Assembly: GCA_902787555.1 (NCBI GenBank)
Contig: CADAGO010000026.1
Coordinates: 1-38,026 of the forward strand
Direction: 5' to 3'
From: an uncultured Bacteroidales bacterium
GTDB lineage: Bacteria; Bacteroidota; Bacteroidia; Bacteroidales; Bacteroidaceae
Length of the DNA: 38,026 bases
Shown here: positions 32,489 through 38,026 of the stretch, piece by piece
Numbering within the stretch: the first letter of the stretch is position 1
How the letters are laid out: each line of letters begins with the position of its first letter
Made by a program: the position numbers and the translations under genes
The notes under the pieces: generated by a model
What the model saw: the letters and a program-made list of their open reading frames with translations, nothing else
Database searches by the model: none
Told to the model about the DNA's origin: nothing

Positions 32489-33190
32489 ATGGAAGAAAAA
32501 ATGGACAAAGCTCGCATCATGTTATGCGAAGACGACGAAAATCTGGGTATGTTACTCCGTGAATACCTTGAGGCAAAGAACTACAATGTCGACCTATGCG
32601 TCGATGGAGAAGAGGGCTTTGAAGCCTTTCAGCAGAAGAAATACGACTTGTGCATCTTAGATGTCATGATGCCAAAGATGGATGGTTTCACACTTGCCTA
32701 TAAGATTCGTGAGATCAACTCCGACGTACCCTTTATGTTCCTCACTGCCAAAACCCTTAAGGATGATGTCAAACAAGGATTCGAACTCGGAGCCGACGAC
32801 TATATCACCAAGCCGTTCTCAATGGAAGAAGTAGTATTCCGTATCGAAGCTATCTTGCGCCGTGTCAATGGGAAGAAGAATGCAAACTCGTCGATATTCC
32901 AAATTGGTAAGTTCACCTTCGATTCAAAGAAGCAGACTCTTACATTCGACAACGTACAAGAGAAACTTACCACCAAGGAATCCGACCTGCTCAAGCTCCT
33001 TGCAAGCAAGCAGAATGAACTACTACAGCGCGACTATGCACTCCGTGCCATCTGGGTCGACAACAACTACTATAACGCACGTTCCATGGATGTATATATC
33101 ACCAAACTGCGCAAATTACTCAAAGACGACCCAAACGTTGAACTCATCAACGTGCATGGTAAGGGCTATAAGCTCGTAGTAACAGAATAA
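32489..33190 (+). CDS. rprY: Response regulator RprY-like
   Basis: 233 residues: receiver with LCEDDENLG, phospho-acceptor D58 in ILDVMMPK, the FLTAKT switch and ITKPFSMEE; then an OmpR-type winged helix with STMDVYITKLRKLL-like recognition region. It is close to remembered Bacteroides RprY sequences, especially at LGMLLREYL and GADDYITKPFSMEE. It forms a pair with the kinase directly upstream and probably shares its transcript. Confidence 0.93.
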   Translation: MEEKMDKARIMLCEDDENLGMLLREYLEAKNYNVDLCVDGEEGFEAFQQKKYDLCILDVMMPKMDGFTLAYKIREINSDVPFMFLTAKTLKDDVKQGFELGADDYITKPFSMEEVVFRIEAILRRVNGKKNANSSIFQIGKFTFDSKKQTLTFDNVQEKLTTKESDLLKLLASKQNELLQRDYALRAIWVDNNYYNARSMDVYITKLRKLLKDDPNVELINVHGKGYKLVVTE

Positions 33191-33214
33191 TTACATTTTA
33201 TTAAGAATTATCAA

Positions 33215-33244
33215 TTGTCGATTGTCAATTAATTTGTATCTTTG
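33215..33244 (+). promoter_or_regulatory. Promoter of the MaoC-type gene
   Basis: TTG (33215-33217), a 19-bp spacer and -7 box TATCTTTG (33237-33244), 27 bp before the start at 33272. It includes the inverted pair TCAATTG / CAATTAATT-type AT-rich repeats. Confidence 0.7.
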
Positions 33245-33271
33245 CACCCAAATTTACAAAGAAACTATATT

Positions 33272-33739
33272 ATGGCATTAATTACAGTAAATTCGTACGA
33301 CGAATTCGCCGCCTACTTAGGCAAAGAACTAGGAAAATCCGATTGGCTCTTGATTGACCAAGACCGCATCAATAAGTTTGCAGACGCAACACTCGACCAT
33401 CAGTGGATACATGTCGACACTGAGCGTGCAAAAACAGACAGCCCTTACCACTCAACCATCGCTCACGGCTACCTCACCCTCTCCCTCCTGCCCCACCTCT
33501 ATCAGGAAGTCATCGAGGCACGTAACATCAAGATGCTGGTCAACTACGGTATGGACAAGATGAAATTCGGGTTGCCCGTACTTGTAGGCAAACGTGTCCG
33601 TCTGTCATGTATGCTATACAACATCGCCAACCTGCGTGGCACAGCTAAAGTGGAGATTAAGTTCACCCTCGAAATCGAAGACGAACGCAAACCTGCACTC
33701 GAAGGTATCGCCACTTTCCTATATATGTTCAACAGCTAA
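33272..33739 (+). CDS. MaoC-family dehydratase (hot-dog hydratase)
   Basis: 155 residues, start ATG 33272 after the promoter. The hot-dog hydratase signature FADATLDHQWIHVD carries the catalytic pair D42 and H47. Then comes TIAHGYLTLSL, the family's second conserved stretch. In canonical (R)-enoyl-CoA hydratases the motif is GDxNPxH; here D-H-Q-W-I-H, so the asparagine-proline step is replaced, as in many single-domain relatives. The likely role is hydration of an enoyl-thioester, but the acyl carrier is unknown. It is monocistronic, with its own promoter and terminator. Confidence 0.88.
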   Translation: MALITVNSYDEFAAYLGKELGKSDWLLIDQDRINKFADATLDHQWIHVDTERAKTDSPYHSTIAHGYLTLSLLPHLYQEVIEARNIKMLVNYGMDKMKFGLPVLVGKRVRLSCMLYNIANLRGTAKVEIKFTLEIEDERKPALEGIATFLYMFNS

Positions 33740-33757
33740 CATGTTGCACATCACGAT

Positions 33758-33797
33758 AAACGAGTGGAATCAGACAATGGTTCCACTCGTTTTTTTG
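33758..33797 (+). terminator. Terminator of the MaoC-type gene
   Basis: Perfect 12-bp stem AAACGAGTGGAA (33758-33769) with TTCCACTCGTTT (33781-33792) and a T-run to 33796. Confidence 0.9.
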
Positions 33798-33810
33798 TGC
33801 CTTATTCTGC

Positions 33811-33848
33811 AATAACCCATGGTTATTCGATGATAACCAAGGGTTATT
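33811..33848. other. Long near-perfect hairpin in the 33740-34217 gap
   Basis: AATAACCC-A-TGGTTAT (33811-33826) pairs with ATAACCA-A-GGGTTATT (33833-33848), giving 15 pairs with one A-A mismatch and a 6-nt loop. No T-run follows on either strand, so it is not an ordinary terminator. It may be a cruciform or a protein site. Confidence 0.6.
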
Positions 33849-33923
33849 AGGGAAAAGTATTTATGTCAAAAGGGAAAGTCTGTTATCTAAATCAGGAAGA
33901 TGAGTTGAATGAGAAGGGATGTT

Positions 33924-33999
33924 ACCTAAAGGCGGACTATCGTTTGCCTAAAGGCATCTTATCATTTGCCTAAAGGCGAACGACCGTCTGCCTTTAGCC
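33924..33999. repeat. CCTAAAGGC array, four units at 21-22 bp spacing
   Basis: Units ACCTAAAGGCG (33924), TGCCTAAAGGC (33945), TGCCTAAAGGC (33967) and TGCCTTTAGCC (33989) have spacings of 21, 22 and 22 bp, two helical turns. The core is near-palindromic and the last unit resembles the inverse. The intervening 10-12 bases differ in each case. Confidence 0.7.
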
Positions 34000-34053
34000 G
34001 ATTACCCTCGAACTTTAATTGCCAGAAAAATATACTATGACGTAAAAGTTATG

Positions 34054-34061
34054 CAAAGATA
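34054..34061 (-). promoter_or_regulatory. Orphan leftward -7 box facing the repeat array
   Basis: The complement reads TATCTTTG. It would start a transcript of about 200-290 nt across the array and the hairpin with no supported gene in it. A plus-strand TAACTTTG also lies at 34118-34125. Confidence 0.35.
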
Positions 34062-34166
34062 CACAATTTTTTCCCGTTTTGCAAGTGAAATGTGATAATA
34101 AATGGACAAATATGACATAACTTTGCAAAAAAAGCAAGCGGTTCTTTACGTTCGCTGTTCTAATAT

Positions 34167-34197
34167 TTGGAGGAATGATAAATAATATGTACCTTTG
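34167..34197 (+). promoter_or_regulatory. Promoter of the K+ channel gene
   Basis: TTG (34167-34169), 20-bp spacer and -7 box TACCTTTG (34190-34197), 20 bp before ATG 34218. Confidence 0.7.
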
Positions 34198-34217
34198 CGA
34201 CACAAAGAATTAGAAGT

Positions 34218-34964
34218 ATGGAGAATTTAAGACGGTTAAACTATATTATTCTACCGAGAAACGACAATAAACTATCGAAAGTATATGATTGGATTATGCT
34301 GGTGGCCATCGTTATGGGTATTATCCCATTGATGTTCCGCTCACAGCATCCAATATTTATTTGGTTTGATATTATCTCCTGCATTTGCTTTGTTATTGAT
34401 TATATACTAAGGTGGATAACGGTTGGCGTTCGCACAAAGAGAAGTCCATGGATAGCCTACCTCACCTATCCGTTCACACCAATGGCCATCATTGACCTGT
34501 TGTCCATTTTACCTACTCTCAGCCTGCTTTCTCCAGCATTCAAGATGGCCCGTATATCCCGTCTGCTGAAGATACTGCGAGTGGTCAAGATTATATGGTA
34601 TTTCAAGTCATTGGAGATTATCCTCTCTGTCATAAAAAAACAGCGGAAAATACTTTATGCAGTACTTTCCGTTGCTATATTCTACACATTTATCACCGCA
34701 ATGATAATGTTTAACGCAGAAGAGGAAATTAATCCCGAAACAGGAGAATTCTTTTTCTCAGATTTCTTTGATGCATTCTACTGGGCAGCCTGTACTCTAA
34801 CAACCGTAGGATATGGCGACATCTACCCCATTTCCGACACAGGAAGAGTCATCAGTATTCTGTCCTCGTTTGTTGGAATCGCCATTATCGCCCTACCCTC
34901 TGGTATCATCACTGCAGGCTACTTGGAAGAGTTGAGGAACAACAAGGAAAAGACTAAGGACTAG
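34218..34964 (+). CDS. Voltage-gated potassium channel-like ion transporter
   Basis: 248 residues with six transmembrane helices. The fourth carries the voltage-sensor pattern of K/R every third residue (KMARISRLLKILRVVKII, about 114-131). The pore loop contains the K+ selectivity filter TVGYGD (196-201). The C-terminus is short, with no cNMP or RCK domain. The result is a homotetrameric Kv-like channel in the inner membrane. It has its own promoter, and its 3' end is overlapped by a small minus-strand frame. Confidence 0.92.
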   Translation: MENLRRLNYIILPRNDNKLSKVYDWIMLVAIVMGIIPLMFRSQHPIFIWFDIISCICFVIDYILRWITVGVRTKRSPWIAYLTYPFTPMAIIDLLSILPTLSLLSPAFKMARISRLLKILRVVKIIWYFKSLEIILSVIKKQRKILYAVLSVAIFYTFITAMIMFNAEEEINPETGEFFFSDFFDAFYWAACTLTTVGYGDIYPISDTGRVISILSSFVGIAIIALPSGIITAGYLEELRNNKEKTKD

Positions 34965-35118
34965 TCATTTCCTCTTCCTTAAACGGACTAATAGTTTTCT
35001 CGTCAGGATCGGGAAAGAACATATTCCCGTGACTTACCATCTCAGCAAAAGGCTTGGCCGTTGTCTTGTCGTCAAGATCATCGTGGTCGCCCTTTCTTGT
35101 CAAATAATGAGCTGCCAT
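34954..35118 (-). CDS. Probable 54-residue acidic protein downstream of the fucosidase
   Basis: A minus-strand frame from ATG (complement of 35116-35118) to TAG (complement of 34954-34956). It begins MAAHYLTRKGDHDDLDDK and continues with KPFAEMVSHGNMFFPDPDE. The start is 4 bp after the GH95 stop, as in translationally coupled genes, and codons look normal, so I think it is real although short. It overlaps the K+ channel 3' end by 11 bp on the opposite strand. No signal, no membrane segment, no recognised family. Confidence 0.5.
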   Translation of the reverse strand: MAAHYLTRKGDHDDLDDKTTAKPFAEMVSHGNMFFPDPDEKTISPFKEEEMTSP

Positions 35119-35122
35119 ATTA

Positions 35123-37480
35123 TTACAATGTTAATGGTTTGCCTGCTGTGACAGGTATCTCGTATTCATATATGCCGTACTCAGGATAAGTCTTCACCTG
35201 TGTACCTTGCTTGATAGGATTAGGCGTACGCAAACGCAAAGTACCCGAATAGGTTGGCTTGATGACTGCATTGGTCAACTTGCCATCCTTCCACGAAATG
35301 GCCACTTCATAACCTCCACGGGCTTTAAGACCACTCACACTACCCTCTCCCCATGCTTTTGGCAGAGCTGGGAGCAAGTGCACCGCTCCATCATGACTCT
35401 GAAGCAACATCTCTGCCACTCCTGCAGTAGCTCCGAAGTTTCCGTCAATCTGGAATGGTGGGTGTGCGTCAAACAGGTTAGGGAATGTACGTCCGTTAGG
35501 ATACTGACGCTCCTGTCCTTCGTTTGGAAGAAGGCGCAACATATTGGAGATGATGGTGAAGGCATGATCGCCATCAAGCATACGAGCCCAGAAATTGATT
35601 TTCCATCCCAAACTCCATCCTGTTGCCTGGTCGCCACGCTGTTCAAGAGTCTTTCCTGCTGCCTTGAAGAGGTCAGGAGTAGTAAATGGAGAAATCTGAG
35701 CCGAAGGATAAAGGCCATAGAGGTGTGAGATGTGACGATGCTGGTCGCGTGGGTCGTCGAGATCATCACGCCATTCCTGCAACTGACCATACTGCCCCAC
35801 TTTCATTTTTGGCAACATTGCGATGGCACGCTCCAGTTTTTTCTGCAAATCAGCATCTTCGCCCAATACTTTAGCTGCCTGCAATGCCTGATTGAGAGCA
35901 TCGAAAGCAATCTGATTGTCCATTGTACAACCTGCGGTTACGTTACTTGACTTACCTCGTCCTCCATGTTCTGGGCTGACAGAAGGAACTACGAGCAGTT
36001 CTCCGTCACGCTCAACCATATAGTCAAGATAGAAGATCGCTGCATCACGCAAAATTGGGTAGTATTCCTTCAGGAAGTCCTGATCAAGGGTATAGAGATA
36101 GTGCTCCCACAAATGAGTAGCCAACCAAGCACCACCATTAGGGAACATTCCCCATGCAGCACCGTCGACAGGACCTGCAACGCGCCATATATCCGTATTA
36201 TGATGTGCCATCCATCCACGACAGCCATACATCTGACGAGCGGTCACCTTACCAGTCTCGCTCAGGTCTTTTATCATACTGAAAAGAGGTCCATTGGTCT
36301 CTGGAATATTACATATTTCTGCAGGCCAGTAGTTCATCTCGGCATTGATATTGATGGTGTACTTACTGTCCCAAGGAGCGTTGAACTTGTCGTTCCATAC
36401 ACCCTGCAGATTCGCAGCCTGACCACCTTCTTGCGAAGAAGAAATCAAGAGATAGCGACCGAAATTGAACAGCAGAGCCACCATTCCCATATCCTTGCTT
36501 CCGTAAAATTTATCGAGTCGCTGAGGAGTTGGCAACTTGGCTATCTCAGGGTCGCTTGTGAGTCTGAGGTTCACACGCTTATATTGCTCCTGATATTTTG
36601 CCACATGACGCTTCAGCAATTGCGCAAAATTCATGGTTTCAGCTTGTGTCAGCAGTTCTTCGTTCTTTGCGTCAGCATTACCGCTCACATCATGATAGTT
36701 GACGAAATTTGTAGCAGCACAAATGTATAAAGTAGCCTCGGAAGCACCCTCAATCATCAAACTAGTGCCTTCAACACGCACCTTACCATCTGTCTTCACA
36801 TCAGTACGGCAACGAGCAGTCAAAGCAGCCTTGATGCCTTCATGGTCTACACCAGGAATTGTAGCCACAAGACGCTGTCCCTCGGCCTCCACTTTGCTAT
36901 TTGGCATGCGACAGTCGTGATAGAGTTTGAAACTCATCCCCTTCTTGCTGGCCTTGATATTGACTACTACGACACCATCAGCCATCGAAGCGATGACACG
37001 ACGAGTATATTTCACGCCATTATATATATAAGAGGTGGTAGCTGTTGCTGTCTGTAAATCCAGTTCACGACAGAAATCCTTCACCTGATCGTGTCCGAAG
37101 TCCATCTTCACCGACCCTAGCGTAAGGAATCGCATACCATGAGGACCTGGGATAAACTGCTGGTTGATAATGTTCTCTGCCTCGCGCTCCTTGCCGTCGA
37201 AAATCAGGCTACGTACCTCTGTGAGATACTGAAGTGAAGTCTTGCTGTTGTTGTCGTGCGGTCCGCCACTCCAGAAAGTTTCCTCGTTCAGTTGGATTTC
37301 CGCCGTTTGCGTGCCTCCATACACCATTGCGCCCATGCGCGAATTTCCTAATGGTACTGCTTCCAGCCAGAAATTAGCAGGTTTGTCATACCATAAACGC
37401 TGATCATTATCCGATACAGGAGCTGCCTTCACCGTCAGAACGACAGCAAACAAAAGTAGTGATGTCCACAAGTGTTTCAT
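35123..37480 (-). CDS. Secreted GH95 alpha-L-fucosidase
   Basis: 785 residues from [10 protein letters not shown], with a signal peptide ending near VKAAPVS; the longer frame upstream has no sensible leader. The N-terminal beta-super-sandwich is followed by an (alpha/alpha)6 barrel. Visible catalytic features of GH95 are [14 protein letters not shown] with N377 and N379, [10 protein letters not shown] with general acid E504, and [11 protein letters not shown] with D679. It releases L-fucose from glycans such as Fuc-alpha-1,2-Gal in the periplasm or at the surface. GH95 also contains galactosidases, so the substrate is not certain. It is divergent from the truncated secreted gene at 37706. Confidence 0.93.
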   Translation of the reverse strand: MKHLWTSLLLFAVVLTVKAAPVSDNDQRLWYDKPANFWLEAVPLGNSRMGAMVYGGTQTAEIQLNEETFWSGGPHDNNSKTSLQYLTEVRSLIFDGKEREAENIINQQFIPGPHGMRFLTLGSVKMDFGHDQVKDFCRELDLQTATATTSYIYNGVKYTRRVIASMADGVVVVNIKASKKGMSFKLYHDCRMPNSKVEAEGQRLVATIPGVDHEGIKAALTARCRTDVKTDGKVRVEGTSLMIEGASEATLYICAATNFVNYHDVSGNADAKNEELLTQAETMNFAQLLKRHVAKYQEQYKRVNLRLTSDPEIAKLPTPQRLDKFYGSKDMGMVALLFNFGRYLLISSSQEGGQAANLQGVWNDKFNAPWDSKYTININAEMNYWPAEICNIPETNGPLFSMIKDLSETGKVTARQMYGCRGWMAHHNTDIWRVAGPVDGAAWGMFPNGGAWLATHLWEHYLYTLDQDFLKEYYPILRDAAIFYLDYMVERDGELLVVPSVSPEHGGRGKSSNVTAGCTMDNQIAFDALNQALQAAKVLGEDADLQKKLERAIAMLPKMKVGQYGQLQEWRDDLDDPRDQHRHISHLYGLYPSAQISPFTTPDLFKAAGKTLEQRGDQATGWSLGWKINFWARMLDGDHAFTIISNMLRLLPNEGQERQYPNGRTFPNLFDAHPPFQIDGNFGATAGVAEMLLQSHDGAVHLLPALPKAWGEGSVSGLKARGGYEVAISWKDGKLTNAVIKPTYSGTLRLRTPNPIKQGTQVKTYPEYGIYEYEIPVTAGKPLTL

Positions 37481-37522
37481 GATTGTAACTTTGATTTGAA
37501 TTGTTATTATACTTTGCGATTG

Positions 37523-37530
37523 CAAAATTA
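37523..37530 (-). promoter_or_regulatory. -7 box of the GH95 gene
   Basis: The complement reads TAATTTTG, about 43 bp upstream of the start codon, a good but not exact match to TAnnTTTG with room for a leader. Confidence 0.5.
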
Positions 37531-37558
37531 GTAAAAAACCGCCAAAAACTCGCAATTC

Positions 37559-37577
37559 TTTTGTTAAACTAACAAAA
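37559..37577. promoter_or_regulatory. Inverted repeat between divergent secreted-protein genes
   Basis: TTTTGTTA (37559-37566), spacer AAC, TAACAAAA (37570-37577): a perfect 8-bp inverted repeat between the two divergent promoters. It is a candidate operator. Confidence 0.4.
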
Positions 37578-37635
37578 AAACACACATTATTCTATTATTT
37601 ACGCTAAGTTTTGCGATTCATTCAAGAAAAAACCT

Positions 37636-37643
37636 TAAATTTG
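37636..37643 (+). promoter_or_regulatory. -7 box of the gene at 37706
   Basis: TAAATTTG followed by GCATCG, 62 bp before the start codon. Confidence 0.55.
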
Positions 37644-37705
37644 CATCGAATAATACCAATATTATTACAAACAACTTATTTACAAACTTTTAAACAAAAA
37701 AGCAA

Positions 37706-38026
37706 ATGAAACATTTTACTAAACTATTCGTAGCAATCGCTATGATGATGGTTGCTATTAGTGCAAATGCAAAAGTAGAGCAGGTACATGCAACGTTCGC
37801 TAATCCTGCACCTACGGGCAATGCTTCATGGGACGCAGCAACAAACACATTCGGTTGGTCTGCAACATCTTGGAACCAGCTGAAAGGCATCGGTCTGCCC
37901 TCAGGCGACCTGTCTCAGTACAAGAAACTGGTGATTGACTGTAAGATTACTCAAGGTAATCGTTTCCGTGTACTCTTCTATCAAGGTAGTGCAAACAAGA
38001 CTCTCTATTGCCAAGATGGTCTTAAC
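37706..38026 (+). CDS. Secreted protein, 3'-truncated by the window edge
   Basis: ATG 37706 opens a frame still open at 38026 (107 codons visible). The leader MKHFTKLFVAIAMMMVAISANA is a signal peptide cleaved near ANA-K. The mature start (FANPAPTGNASWD, FGWSATSWNQLKGIGLPSGDLS) and the strands YKKLVIDCKI and RFRVLFYQG resemble a beta-sandwich carbohydrate-binding module found ahead of catalytic domains in Prevotella enzymes. The catalytic part is outside the window, so no enzyme class can be given. It is divergent from the GH95 fucosidase, consistent with a carbohydrate locus. Confidence 0.8.
   Translation, partial: MKHFTKLFVAIAMMMVAISANAKVEQVHATFANPAPTGNASWDAATNTFGWSATSWNQLKGIGLPSGDLSQYKKLVIDCKITQGNRFRVLFYQGSANKTLYCQDGLN

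Noticed and set aside
33924-33999. A CRISPR array
   Set aside because: Repeats of about 10 bp with 10-12 bp between them are far too short, and no cas gene is present in the window.
34015-34203. Minus-strand 62-residue frame
   Set aside because: Overlaps the K+ channel promoter, low complexity, and the leftward promoter lies inside it rather than before it.

Overview
The window is a stretch of a Bacteroidales chromosome, most likely Prevotella/Segatella-like. Several things point there: many TAnnTTTG-type -7 boxes (16876, 33237, 34190), the near absence of Shine-Dalgarno sequences, an EF-G paralog without the catalytic histidine, the rprX-rprY pair, a DUF6266 protein, and SusD-era style secreted glycosidases with Bacteroidetes leaders. 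No ribosomal RNA, complete tRNA, transposase or CRISPR array was seen.

Region 1 (1 to about 4650) looks like the distal end of an integrated genomic island. A compact co-oriented cassette carries a 5'-truncated hypothetical gene, a calcineurin-like phosphoesterase, a small hypothetical gene and a second phosphoesterase. It is followed by a HipB/HipA toxin-antitoxin pair in which HipB seems to lack its DNA recognition helix. Then comes gene-free DNA with short repeats (TGCGTAAACA units at exact 11-bp spacing) and the 3' half of a tRNA-Met(CAU) gene at 4608-4652, which is a classical attachment-site scar. The tRNA terminator follows.

Region 2 (4700-9830, minus strand) has a secreted five-repeat DUF4859-like protein followed by a GH2 beta-galactosidase, with an intrinsic-terminator-like hairpin between them.

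Region 3 (9900-13320) has a Na+/phosphate cotransporter followed by an OmpR/PhoB-type response regulator and its histidine kinase, a plausible phosphate-sensing unit. A repeat-rich 475-bp gap precedes a DUF6266 protein, a secreted thioredoxin-fold protein and a small membrane protein.

Region 4 (16850-26020) starts from a good uxuA promoter and runs collinearly through uxuA, uxuB, a small lipoprotein, a LysE-type exporter, prfC, a TsaC/Sua5 protein, a ClC channel and fmt. It mixes hexuronate catabolism with translation housekeeping. An ECF sigma factor, a 58-residue acidic lipoprotein and hemW follow.

Region 5 (28630-33740) carries the EF-G2 paralog, rprX, rprY and a MaoC-type hydratase. A 478-bp gap then holds a long hairpin, a 22-bp-period repeat array and opposed promoters.

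Region 6 (34200-38026) has a voltage-gated K+ channel, a probable 54-residue protein overlapping its 3' end on the other strand, a secreted GH95 alpha-L-fucosidase, and the start of a divergent secreted protein cut by the window edge. Together with the GH2 enzyme and uxuAB, this indicates a glycan-degrading gut or oral anaerobe.
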